From NCBI RefSeq assembly GCF_003116835.1, contig NZ_BFFO01000004.1, forward strand, positions 117,960 to 181,959: 64,000 bases of DNA. The letters run 5' to 3'. Shown piece after piece: positions 1-7,764 of this stretch. A program made the translations under genes and the position numbers. The DNA is from Lactococcus termiticola (lineage in GTDB: Bacteria > Bacillota > Bacilli > Lactobacillales > Streptococcaceae). The notes under the pieces were generated by a model. It was not told the origin of the DNA. It did not search any database and worked only from the letters and a program-made list of their open reading frames with translations. Every line of letters starts with the position of its first letter. The first letter of the stretch is position 1.

Positions 1-4
1 TCAT
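1..4 (-). CDS. Possible start of the next gene (modB permease?), cut by window edge
   Basis: On the minus strand an ATG lies at 4-2, three bases after the modA stop codon. In molybdate transporter operons the permease gene modB usually follows modA, so this could be its first codon. Only four bases are visible and no strong ribosome binding site precedes them, so the identity rests on gene order alone. Confidence 0.25.
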
Positions 5-7
5 TTT

Positions 8-802
8 TTATTTCTTACTAAATCCATAACTGGCAAAAATCTTCTGAGCCTTAGGACTCGATAGATAGTCATTAAAGACCTTGACCTGGCTATTATATTT
101 AGTCGTCGTCACAGTCGCTGTATAATAACTGATTTTTTCATGAAGATTTTCTGGCACTGTCGCTAAAATTTTAACATTCTTATTGTTCATGGCGTCAGTC
201 TTGTAGACAAAGCCGACATCAGCATTACCAGCAGCGACGTAGGAGAGGACCTGGGTCACGTCTGAGGCCTGGACAAACTTAGACTTGAGGCTGGATAAGA
301 GGCCGAGCTTGTCCAGGCTTTCTTCAGCGTATTTGCCGGCAGGGACGGTAGCAGGCTCGCCGATGGCGATTTTTTGGGCAGTCTTCAATGTATCAGTGAT
401 GCTGTCAGCTTCTTCAATATCCGAATTTTTATTTGCAATCATCACTAGGCTGTTGCCGAGGACTGCCTGAGCCTCAGTGGCTTTCTTAGAGCTGGTCAGC
501 TTTTCTGTATCGGCCTTTGAAGCCAAAAAGACTGCATCAATCGGGGCTCCGGCCTCGACCTTTTCACGGACGGCACCAGATCCTGAAAAATCAAAGTCAA
601 TTTTAATTTTAGGATGCGTTTTTTCAAAGTTGGCATAGGCCTTGGTCAGTGACTTTTGGAGGCTGGCCGCAGCAGAGTAATGAAGATGGACGGCCGGGTC
701 ATTGTCATCAGAAGCCTGGTTAGCCTTGTTTGAGCAGGCAACCAGTGAGAGGCCAGAGAGGGCGACTGCTGTGAGGGCGAGAAATTTGAAGTGACGTTTC
801 AT
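8..802 (-). CDS. modA: Molybdate ABC transporter substrate-binding lipoprotein ModA
   Basis: This 264-residue lipoprotein captures molybdate outside the membrane for an ABC importer. The N-terminus has a positively charged start, a hydrophobic stretch and a lipobox LVAC with Cys23 as the lipidated residue. The mature part looks like ModA: an early HYSAAASLQ segment, then FSGSGAVREKVEAGAP, then a C-terminal YLSSPKAQKIF segment typical of ModA ends. The length is normal for the family. It is the last complete gene of a minus-strand run moeB-moaB-small gene-modA. That fits the need for molybdenum by the two molybdoenzymes in this window. Tungstate cannot be excluded as a ligand from sequence alone. 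Confidence 0.92.
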   Translation of the reverse strand: MKRHFKFLALTAVALSGLSLVACSNKANQASDDNDPAVHLHYSAAASLQKSLTKAYANFEKTHPKIKIDFDFSGSGAVREKVEAGAPIDAVFLASKADTEKLTSSKKATEAQAVLGNSLVMIANKNSDIEEADSITDTLKTAQKIAIGEPATVPAGKYAEESLDKLGLLSSLKSKFVQASDVTQVLSYVAAGNADVGFVYKTDAMNNKNVKILATVPENLHEKISYYTATVTTTKYNSQVKVFNDYLSSPKAQKIFASYGFSKK

Positions 803-827
803 GTGACGGCCTTTCTAAAGCGTTTTA

Positions 828-833
828 ATTATA
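828..833 (-). promoter_or_regulatory. Candidate -10 element upstream of modA
   Basis: The minus strand reads TATAAT here, about 26 bases before the modA start. No good -35 hexamer is visible at the usual distance, so modA may instead depend on read-through from the moeB-moaB transcript. A GAAAGG ribosome binding site sits just before the ATG. Confidence 0.35.
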
Positions 834-867
834 CTAACAAATTAAGATTAAAAAATACTTAAGCTGA

Positions 868-1116
868 CTAATCGTAGTAATTTTCAAGGTCAATCTTGAT
901 GGTCGGGTCCAGCATGGCCTTGTAGTGGTCATAGTCTCTTGAGATAAGCAGAATGCTGTGATCAAGCTTTTCAAGCTCATCATCACGTTCCAGAGTGCGC
1001 ATTTCTTTGTTGAGCTCTGCGACTTGATTTTCAAGAAGTGTCTTTTGGATAGCTAGGCTTTGGAGAGCAATGTGTAGAAGTTTTTGAAGGTCTCCGTCAG
1101 TGATGTTTTGAGGCAT
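868..1116 (-). CDS. Small protein of unknown function in molybdenum cluster
   Basis: I do not recognise this 82-residue protein. It is rich in Leu, Glu, Lys and Asp with a heptad-like middle section (residues about 10-50, LQKLLHIALQSLAIQKTLLE and following), suggesting one long helix or a coiled coil. There is no signal peptide or membrane segment. Its ATG shares one base with the moaB stop codon (TAATG), so it is probably translationally coupled to moaB. It lies between moaB and modA. A role in molybdenum cofactor metabolism is suggested only by this position. Confidence 0.7.
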   Translation of the reverse strand: MPQNITDGDLQKLLHIALQSLAIQKTLLENQVAELNKEMRTLERDDELEKLDHSILLISRDYDHYKAMLDPTIKIDLENYYD

Positions 1117-1580
1117 TATTTTCTTCTTTCCTTGATGAGGTGATAGACTTCTTTATTGATAATTTCTTCCATAGCAAGCTTTACAGCAGCTGTTGAGCCG
1201 GGAAGAGCAAAGATGAGTTGGTCTTGTTTTGTGAAAAATGCAGTGGCGCGTGAAGCAATAGCGTGACTTCCAATATCTTGAAAACTCAGCATCCGGAAGA
1301 GCTCTCCGAAGCCTGGAATTTCTTGACTGATAAAAGGACTGAGGGCTTCAAAAGTCACATCACGTTTTGCAATGCCTGTGCCGCCATTGCAGATGATGAC
1401 GTCAAAGTCTGGCCAGGACTTGATTGCTTTTTGGATTTCTAGAATGTCGTCTTTAACAATTTTCCTAGTGACTTCTTGTTGAAGTTGTTGAGTAATTTCA
1501 TCACCAGAGCTGTCATTATCAAAGTTTCTAGTATCTGAAATTGTCAAAACGGCGATTTTTAATTCGATTTTTTCAGACAT
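1116..1580 (-). CDS. moaB: Molybdenum cofactor biosynthesis protein MoaB/MogA family
   Basis: This 154-residue protein belongs to the MogA/MoaB fold that adenylylates molybdopterin before molybdenum insertion. Family hallmarks are visible in order: an N-terminal AVLTISDTRN strand, the GDEI segment, ICNGGTGIAKRDVT (the conserved GGTG and RDVT motifs at residues about 86-96), and IPGFGELFR followed by ALPGSTAAVKLAM near the end. The length fits single-domain MoaB, not the longer MoeA. It overlaps the 3' end of the moeB-like gene by 8 bases and its stop overlaps the next start, so the three genes form a tight operon. Confidence 0.9.
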   Translation of the reverse strand: MSEKIELKIAVLTISDTRNFDNDSSGDEITQQLQQEVTRKIVKDDILEIQKAIKSWPDFDVIICNGGTGIAKRDVTFEALSPFISQEIPGFGELFRMLSFQDIGSHAIASRATAFFTKQDQLIFALPGSTAAVKLAMEEIINKEVYHLIKERRK

Positions 1581-2565
1581 TGGCGATGACTCCTTCTAGT
1601 AACGCTTTGGCGTCGTTTTCTTCAAATTGATAGAAGAGGAGACGGCCTGTCCGGAAAGCAGTAATACTGCGCTCTTCATCAATACTAATCCGGCTGGCAA
1701 TAGGATTGCGTTTAAGTGGCCAGTCTTGACTTTCACAATAGGCTAGCCACTTGTCATTATCAAAGCTTGAAAATATTGCCTGATAGACACCGCCACAGCT
1801 CTTATCAAATTTCACCTTATTATTTTGACTTTGAACTTGACAAGCTTCACAATTATCTCGCTTCTTGACTTTGAACTTATCAATACTGAGCCTCCAAGCA
1901 TCTACGATATGAAGGCTTTCCCAGTCGACTTTTTCAGGTTCGATAAGAATTTGGAAGGCAAGAGAGACTTCTAAAGAAGCAATGAGTGGAAGAAGTGGGG
2001 TAATTACTCCTAAGGTTTCACAGTCTTTCTCAAGCTCCAGTAAGTCAGGGAAAACACAGCTCAAGCATGGCGAGTTTTGCCCGGGCTTTATCGCCATGAC
2101 TTGCCCGTTTGTGCCAGCAGCTGATGCAAAAACAAAGGGAAGATGATAATAAAGGCAGAAGTCATTAATGGCCTGTCTTGCAAGGAAATTATCCGTACAG
2201 TCGAGCACAAGATCAACTTCTGAAAAGTTCTCAAAATGCTCAGCTTCAAATTTTTCTGAGTAGACATCAATTGTCAAATCAGGATTGATTGCAAGAAGTG
2301 CTTCTTTGCTAGCCTCTACCTTTAGGCGGTCAAGGTCACTGTTTTTGTAAAGGCTTTGCCTTTGCAAGTTGCTGAGCTCTATTCGATCGTCATCAAAGAG
2401 ACTGATGCGCCCAATTCCGGCACGGGTCAGTTGCTCAGCGACATTGCTGCCAAGACCTCCTGCACCGATGATGAGAACATGGGAGCTCGAAAGCTTTTCT
2501 TGCCCGTCTTGCCCGATTCTTCCGACACGGACTTGCCTGTCGAAACGTTCATTATTATATGTCAT
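1573..2565 (-). CDS. moeB: MoeB/ThiF-family adenylyltransferase (E1-like)
   Basis: This 330-residue E1-like enzyme would adenylylate the C-terminus of a sulfur-carrier protein, most likely the small subunit of molybdopterin synthase (MoaD) given its neighbours. It has the nucleotide-binding IIGAGGLGS motif (residues about 32-40), NLQRQ, DCTDN, and two Cys pairs (CLSC and CEAC) that form a zinc site in this family. ThiF (thiamine) is the alternative. MoeB is preferred because moaB, modA, mobA and mobB are nearby. The final 80 residues extend past the usual MoeB core and are not a rhodanese domain by eye. It starts the minus-strand operon. Confidence 0.85.
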   Translation of the reverse strand: MTYNNERFDRQVRVGRIGQDGQEKLSSSHVLIIGAGGLGSNVAEQLTRAGIGRISLFDDDRIELSNLQRQSLYKNSDLDRLKVEASKEALLAINPDLTIDVYSEKFEAEHFENFSEVDLVLDCTDNFLARQAINDFCLYYHLPFVFASAAGTNGQVMAIKPGQNSPCLSCVFPDLLELEKDCETLGVITPLLPLIASLEVSLAFQILIEPEKVDWESLHIVDAWRLSIDKFKVKKRDNCEACQVQSQNNKVKFDKSCGGVYQAIFSSFDNDKWLAYCESQDWPLKRNPIASRISIDEERSITAFRTGRLLFYQFEENDAKALLEGVIANV

Positions 2566-2660
2566 GGTTTGCCTTATTTCCTAAAAAGTGTTAAAAATAA
2601 TAGGAATAAAAATTATATTCTTGTTCTATTTTATCATACGAGAGCAGGAAGAGGAGAAAC

Positions 2661-3236
2661 ATGGATATTAGAAAAGAATTTAGCAATGCTTTAACAGCAT
2701 TTGAGCCAATCTTTAACGACACATTTGGACAACAGCGCCAGGCTGAGCAAGAGGATGTAGAAATCATCAAGATTCTCTCTGAACAAGAGGATACAGCTGA
2801 AAAAGAAGATGTCATTGCCAATATTGATAATCTGGAAAAAGTCTATGATGTTGTACAATTTCAGACCGAGATGATGGTAGAATATGTTCGGGCGACGGTT
2901 GGTAGTATTGCTGCTCGCTTTGACGACGAAGCGACACAGGATGACGAACGTCTTCAAATGCTGCTTTTTGTCCATGAAAAGATGGTGAAGCTGCATAACC
3001 AACTGGATTTCTTCTTTTCATCTTTTGAAGAAGAAGATCTAAAAAAAGGTTTCAGTATTGCCCGTCGCTCAGTGACGGCAATGGCCTTTAAGAAAAATAC
3101 GGAAAAAGATCAGATGATTGCCTTTGTCCGTGAGCTTCGGAGCAATACAATGAAATACCTAACCATCGTCAATAACATCCACGACTGGTTGCATAGCATT
3201 TTGGATATGCTGGACAAGGAGAATGCTCCGGCATAA
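2661..3236 (+). CDS. Conserved-looking cytoplasmic protein of unknown function
   Basis: I do not recognise this 191-residue protein. It is acidic, has no signal peptide or membrane helix, and appears mostly helical, with runs such as EDVEIIKILSEQEDTAEKED (residues about 33-52) and a second helical half around LLFVHEKMVKLHNQLDFFF. A good GAGGAGA ribosome binding site precedes the ATG. It is divergent from the moeB operon and is followed by a strong terminator, so it is probably a single-gene transcript. Its place between the molybdenum genes and narG is suggestive but not proof of a link. Confidence 0.8.
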   Translation: MDIRKEFSNALTAFEPIFNDTFGQQRQAEQEDVEIIKILSEQEDTAEKEDVIANIDNLEKVYDVVQFQTEMMVEYVRATVGSIAARFDDEATQDDERLQMLLFVHEKMVKLHNQLDFFFSSFEEEDLKKGFSIARRSVTAMAFKKNTEKDQMIAFVRELRSNTMKYLTIVNNIHDWLHSILDMLDKENAPA

Positions 3237-3270
3237 GATAAAAGCTTTTAACAGTGGTTTTTCAGAAAGG

Positions 3271-3306
3271 AGTTCAGCCTCATTAGGGCTGGACTTTTTC
3301 TTTTTA
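3271..3306 (+). terminator. Rho-independent terminator
   Basis: AGTTCAGCC and GGCTGGACT form a nine-pair stem (one G-T pair) around a short loop, followed by a T-rich run. It ends the transcript of the 191-residue unknown gene and insulates narG. Confidence 0.85.
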
Positions 3307-3369
3307 AGTAGGAAATTGGCGGAGTTTTTCTTGTATCTTGGCCTTGAGCTAAAAACTTATCCTAGACTT

Positions 3370-3397
3370 AACTGTGTTAAATAAGTTTGACACAGTT
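3370..3397. promoter_or_regulatory. 28-base palindrome, candidate operator of nar operon
   Basis: AACTGTGTTAAA (3370-3381), a four-base centre, and TTTGACACAGTT (3386-3397) form an inverted repeat with a single T/G exception. Its centre is about 55-60 bases before the transcription start predicted from the -10 element near 3427-3437. That is a distance typical of CRP/FNR-type activators. The sequence is not the textbook FNR or CRP site, so the protein bound is unknown. Confidence 0.6.
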
Positions 3398-3426
3398 TAA
3401 ATCTATCAACACAAAAAATTTGGCGT

Positions 3427-3437
3427 TATAATATAAT
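3427..3437 (+). promoter_or_regulatory. narG: Candidate -10 elements of narG promoter
   Basis: Two overlapping TATAAT hexamers occur at 3427-3432 and 3432-3437. No convincing -35 hexamer stands 16-18 bases upstream, which fits a promoter that needs the activator site at 3370-3397. Confidence 0.55.
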
Positions 3438-3493
3438 CAGTTAATTCTACAATGAAAGCCTTTTCCTCCCATCGAAAAGGTATGGAGAATCCT

Positions 3494-6400
3494 ATGAGAA
3501 CCCCTAAATTTTTCTCAAAAGTCGAAAAGTTCAATGGCTCATTTAGCCAGCTTGAAGAAAACAACCGCCGCTGGGAGAATATCTACCGGCGTCGCTGGTC
3601 ACATGACAAGGTCGTCCGTACCACGCACGGTGTCAACTGTACGGGTTCATGTTCCTGGAACGTTTATGTCAAGGAAGGACTGATTACTTGGGAACACCAA
3701 GCGACAGATTATCCGACCTGTGGCCCTAATATGCCTGACTATGAGCCGCGTGGTTGTCCGCGTGGTGCCTCATTCTCATGGTATGAGTACAGTCCGCTTC
3801 GTATTAAGTACCCTTACATTCGTGGCGTCCTTTGGGGACTTTGGGAAGAAGCACGAAAAGCCAACAATGACGATCTTGTTAAAGCCTGGGCATCTATCGT
3901 AGAAGATCCAGCAAAAGCAGCAGAATACAAGGCTGCGCGTGGTCGTGGTGGGCTTGTCCGTGTGAAATGGGACGATGCACTGGAAATGATTTCGGCGATG
4001 CTGACCTATACTATTAAGAAATATGGTCCAGACCGGATTGCAGGATTTTCTCCAATTCCAGCCATGTCTATGATTTCTTATGCTTCTGGCGCACGATTCC
4101 TTTCACTGCTCGGTGGGGAATTGCTCAGTTTCTATGACTGGTATGCTGATCTTCCCCCTGCTAGCCCTCAAATCTGGGGTGAGCAGACGGACGTTCCTGA
4201 AGCAGGTGACTGGTATAACTCACAATACATCATGATGTGGGGTTCAAACGTGCCATTGACACGTACACCAGATGCTCACTTTATGACTGAAGCCCGTTAC
4301 AAGGGAACAAAAGTTGTTGCGGTCAGCCCTGACTATGCTGAAAATGTTAAATTTGCAGATAACTGGTTGGCACCAAAACCTGGTACAGACGCAGCCCTTG
4401 CACAAGCAATGACGCATGTCATTCTTCAAGAATATTACCAAAATCAAAGCACTGAATACTTTACAAATTATGTAAAACAATATACTGACTTGCCTTTCTT
4501 GATTACTTTGGACAATAAAAATGGCGGTCATTTCCAATCTGGTCGTTTCGTTCGCCTGTCAGACCTCGGTCAAGCTGACGAACACGCAGAATGGAAGCCT
4601 GTCCTGATTGACGAAGTCGACGGACAAATCAAAGCGCCAAACGGAACCATCGGTCAACGTTGGGAACACGGTCAAGACTGGAACTTGAAGCTTGACGGCA
4701 TCAAGCCACAGCTTTCTATCGGTCTGGACAATATGGTCAAGATTGACTTCCCTTACTTCGATGAAAAAGGCGCATCAATCCTCACGCGTAATGTTCCTTC
4801 AAGAACAATCCAGTTCGCAGACGGTACAGAACAGCGTGTAACGACTGTCTTTGACCTGATGATGTCTCAATACGGGATTGACCGTACAGGCAATGATGAA
4901 CTCGCTGCAAAAGGCTATGATGATGCGACATCAGCCTTCACGCCAGCTTGGCAAGAAGCGATTACGGGTGTTAAGCAAAGCTTGATTATCCAAATCGCAG
5001 AAGAATTTGCACAAAATGCCCTTGAAACAGAAGGAAAATCAATGGTTATCATGGGTGCCGGTATCAACCACTGGTTTAACTCAGACATGATTTACCGTTC
5101 TATCATCAACATGCTCCTGCTCACAGGTTGTGAAGGTGTCTCTGGTGGTGGTTGGGCTCACTATGTGGGTCAAGAAAAACTCCGTCCTGCTGAAGGCTGG
5201 GGAACGATTGCTTTCGCAAAAGACTGGACTGGCGGTGCCCGTCAACAACAAGGAACCTCATTCTTCTACTTTGCAAGTGACCAATGGAAATATGATGAGC
5301 TGGATAATGAAGCCCTGAAATCACCATTGTACACAGCTTCAAGCAATTCCTATAAACACCCTGCTGACTATAACCAAATGGCGATTCGCCTTGGCTGGCA
5401 GCCAAGCTATCCGCAGTTTGACCGCAACAGTTTGGACTTCGTCAAACAATACGGCACGACAGATGAAAAAGAAGTCGTTTCTAAACTCGTTGAAGAATTG
5501 AAAGCAGGCAGCCTAAAATTTGCTGCTGAAGACCCAGACAAGAAAGAAAACCAACCTAAAGGTCTCTTTGTATGGCGGAGTAACCTCTTCTCAAGTTCTG
5601 GTAAGGGTCAAGAATATTTCATGAAACACTTGCTCGGAGCTGAAAATGGTCTCCTTGCCAAGACAAATGACAACTTCCGCCCTGAAACAATGGAATGGCA
5701 CGAGGAAGAAGTCCAAGGGAAACTCGATCTTGTCGTTGACTTGGATTTCCGTATGGTTGCCACACCAATGTACTCTGATATCGTCTTGCCAGCAGCAACT
5801 TGGTATGAAAAAGAAGACTTGTCTTCAACAGACATGCATCCCTTTATTCATCCATTTAACGCTGCGGTGAGTCCACTTTGGGAGTCTAAGACAGACTGGA
5901 ATATTTTCCGCGAGCTTGCTAAGAAATTCCAAGCTTTGGCTGAAAAAGAATTCACAGAGCCTGTTTATGACTTGCATGCGAGTCCGATTGCTCACGATAC
6001 GATTGGGGAAATTGCTCAACCAATGGGGCAAGTGAAGGACTGGAAGAAAGGTGAAATCGAAGCTATTCCAGGTCAAACCATGCCTAACTTTAAGCTCGTG
6101 AAACGTGATTATACTAAAGTTTATGACCAATACAATGCCTTAGGCCCACTCATGGAAAATGGTAAAGTGGGTGCGATTGGTTTGACTTATTCGATTGCTG
6201 ATCAGTATGAAGAACTTAAAGCAACGCTCGGTACGACAAAAGATGGCTTGCCAAAACTTGATGATGCCAAGAAAGTTGCAGATGCCATTCTTACCTTGTC
6301 ATCCACCACCAACGGTAAAGTTAATAACAAGGCTTGGGCGGCAGCTGAAGAAGAACACGGTGTGCCATTGAAAGACATTGGTCAGGACTATGGTTCTGTG

Positions 6401-7135
6401 CATATGAACTTCAAGAATATCACGGCTCAACCAATGGAATCTATTCCAACACCGATTGGAACATCAGCAAATACTGACGGCGAACGTTATTCTAGCTTTA
6501 CCTTGCAGATTCGTCGTCTTGTACCCTTCCGTACTTTGACAGGACGTCAACAGTTCTATATTGACCATGAAATCTTCCAAGAGTATGGTGAAGCCTTGAC
6601 GACTTATAAGCCAACATTGCCTCCACAAGTCATGGGTCCAAAAGACCAAGATATCGAAGCAGATGGCTCAGAAATTACGCTCCGTTACATGACGCCACAC
6701 GGTAAGTGGAATATCCACACCATGTATCAGGACAATCTCATGATGCTCACTCTTTTCCGTGGTGGACCAAATGTTTGGATTTCTGATGTTGATGCGAAGA
6801 AGGCTGGGATCAAAGATAATGACTGGCTCGAACTCTACAACCGTAATGGGGTCATGACTGCGCGTGCTGTCGTTTCACACAGAATGCCAGAAGGCACAAT
6901 GTATGCTTATCACGCACAAGATATGACAATCCAAGAACCGCTTTCTACGATCACAGGAAACCGAGGCGGTTCACACAACGCACCAACGCAAATCCACATC
7001 AAACCAACCCAAATGGTCGGTGGATATGCCCAACTCTCATACGGTTTCAACTATTACGGCCCTATCGGAAACCAACGTGATCTCTACGTCAACGTCAGAA
7101 AACTCAAAAAAGTAGACTGGTCAGACGAAAATTAA
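3494..7135 (+). CDS. narG: Respiratory nitrate reductase alpha subunit NarG
   Basis: This is the catalytic subunit that reduces nitrate to nitrite on a bis-MGD molybdenum cofactor at the inner face of the membrane. The N-terminus carries the FS0 iron-sulfur ligands His45, Cys49, Cys53 (HGVNCTGSC) and Cys88 (RGCPRGA). The expected molybdenum ligand Asp219 lies in WYADLPPASP. The ending matches family members (SYGFNYYGPIGNQRD). I chose the ATG at 3494, giving 1213 residues, because GGAG lies six bases before it. An in-frame ATG at 3452 would add 14 residues but has no ribosome binding site and almost no leader. Family length is about 1220-1250. It heads narGHJI, but 629 bases of repeats separate it from narH. 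Confidence 0.97.
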   Translation: MRTPKFFSKVEKFNGSFSQLEENNRRWENIYRRRWSHDKVVRTTHGVNCTGSCSWNVYVKEGLITWEHQATDYPTCGPNMPDYEPRGCPRGASFSWYEYSPLRIKYPYIRGVLWGLWEEARKANNDDLVKAWASIVEDPAKAAEYKAARGRGGLVRVKWDDALEMISAMLTYTIKKYGPDRIAGFSPIPAMSMISYASGARFLSLLGGELLSFYDWYADLPPASPQIWGEQTDVPEAGDWYNSQYIMMWGSNVPLTRTPDAHFMTEARYKGTKVVAVSPDYAENVKFADNWLAPKPGTDAALAQAMTHVILQEYYQNQSTEYFTNYVKQYTDLPFLITLDNKNGGHFQSGRFVRLSDLGQADEHAEWKPVLIDEVDGQIKAPNGTIGQRWEHGQDWNLKLDGIKPQLSIGLDNMVKIDFPYFDEKGASILTRNVPSRTIQFADGTEQRVTTVFDLMMSQYGIDRTGNDELAAKGYDDATSAFTPAWQEAITGVKQSLIIQIAEEFAQNALETEGKSMVIMGAGINHWFNSDMIYRSIINMLLLTGCEGVSGGGWAHYVGQEKLRPAEGWGTIAFAKDWTGGARQQQGTSFFYFASDQWKYDELDNEALKSPLYTASSNSYKHPADYNQMAIRLGWQPSYPQFDRNSLDFVKQYGTTDEKEVVSKLVEELKAGSLKFAAEDPDKKENQPKGLFVWRSNLFSSSGKGQEYFMKHLLGAENGLLAKTNDNFRPETMEWHEEEVQGKLDLVVDLDFRMVATPMYSDIVLPAATWYEKEDLSSTDMHPFIHPFNAAVSPLWESKTDWNIFRELAKKFQALAEKEFTEPVYDLHASPIAHDTIGEIAQPMGQVKDWKKGEIEAIPGQTMPNFKLVKRDYTKVYDQYNALGPLMENGKVGAIGLTYSIADQYEELKATLGTTKDGLPKLDDAKKVADAILTLSSTTNGKVNNKAWAAAEEEHGVPLKDIGQDYGSVHMNFKNITAQPMESIPTPIGTSANTDGERYSSFTLQIRRLVPFRTLTGRQQFYIDHEIFQEYGEALTTYKPTLPPQVMGPKDQDIEADGSEITLRYMTPHGKWNIHTMYQDNLMMLTLFRGGPNVWISDVDAKKAGIKDNDWLELYNRNGVMTARAVVSHRMPEGTMYAYHAQDMTIQEPLSTITGNRGGSHNAPTQIHIKPTQMVGGYAQLSYGFNYYGPIGNQRDLYVNVRKLKKVDWSDEN

Positions 7136-7165
7136 TTACCCTTGAGCGGGCAGCACTCTGCTCTT

Positions 7166-7413
7166 GGGATGTTTCTAGTAATGGGTGCTCGCGGAATTAG
7201 CTTCGAGTGTTGCTAAGCCCTGCTTAGCCAACAACCTCACATCTTCGATATGAGGTCAGGCTGTCCCGGAAGTCTAAGTGCTAAAGCACTAAGACCCTCG
7301 GGCAGTCTCGCTTACGCGAGCCGTCGCAAGGCAAAGCAACACTACTTGCGGATTTCCGCTCCGCGGATTACACGACAGCAGAGCTGTCGGTAATCCCACT
7401 ACTAGAAAATCCC
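7166..7413 (+). repeat. Structured intergenic repeat with 20-base terminal inverted repeats, copy 1
   Basis: The element starts with GGGATGTTTCTAGTAATGGG (7166-7185) and ends with the near-perfect inverse of it (7394-7413). Inside, several hairpins nest within a closing nine-pair stem AGTGTTGCT (7206-7214) with AGCAACACT (7335-7343). These include CCTCA/TGAGG, AGTGCT/AGCACT and CTCGC/GCGAG. No open frame of note is present. It is about 93 percent identical by eye to the copy at 24096-24345, read in reverse. Confidence 0.85.
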
Positions 7414-7545
7414 TCTGGGATTGGCCTTCGGCCGTTTGGCTAAGCCAAACCCGCGAAGCGGTCCGCCTTTCAAAGGCGGAAAGGCGAAGTCCTTATTCTA
7501 ATAACGCGAAGCGATTCGCCGCAGGCGAGGGCGAAGCCCTAAAAA
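7414..7545. other. Spacer between two repeats, many short hairpins
   Basis: No gene is visible. The stretch contains consecutive short palindromes such as GGCCTTCGGCC, TTTGGCTAAGCCAAA and TCCGCCTTTCAAAGGCGGA. It may be a decayed third element or part of the same insertion. Confidence 0.5.
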
Positions 7546-7717
7546 GGGGATTTTCTAATAATGGGAAGACAAGCAGCTTTGCTGCTTAGTCTTCTGCACA
7601 GGGGAGATCCGCAAGTACTATTTCTTAGGCTGATGACGGCTCCCGCAGGGAGACTAAATCAGACTTAGAAATAGTCGCAGCTAGCTTCCCGAGCACTCCA
7701 TTATTAGAAATATCCCC
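7546..7717 (-). repeat. Structured intergenic repeat, shortened copy 2 (inverted)
   Basis: The ends are GGGGATTTTCTAATAATGGG and, in inverse, CCATTATTAGAAATATCCCC, matching the terminal repeats of copy 1. The body is shorter (about 172 bases) and reads in the opposite direction. The closing stem is here ACTATTTCT with AGAAATAGT in place of AGTGTTGCT with AGCAACACT, yet it still pairs fully and is followed by the same ACTTGCGGAT. This is compensatory change. Confidence 0.8.
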
Positions 7718-7764
7718 AAGCCCGAAGGGCCAAAGCCGTACGCAGTACGTATGAAAGGAAAAAT

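Noticed and set aside
3452..3493. Longer N-terminus for NarG from the ATG at 3452
   Set aside because: No Shine-Dalgarno sequence and almost no room after the -10 element. The ATG at 3494 has GGAG at the right distance.
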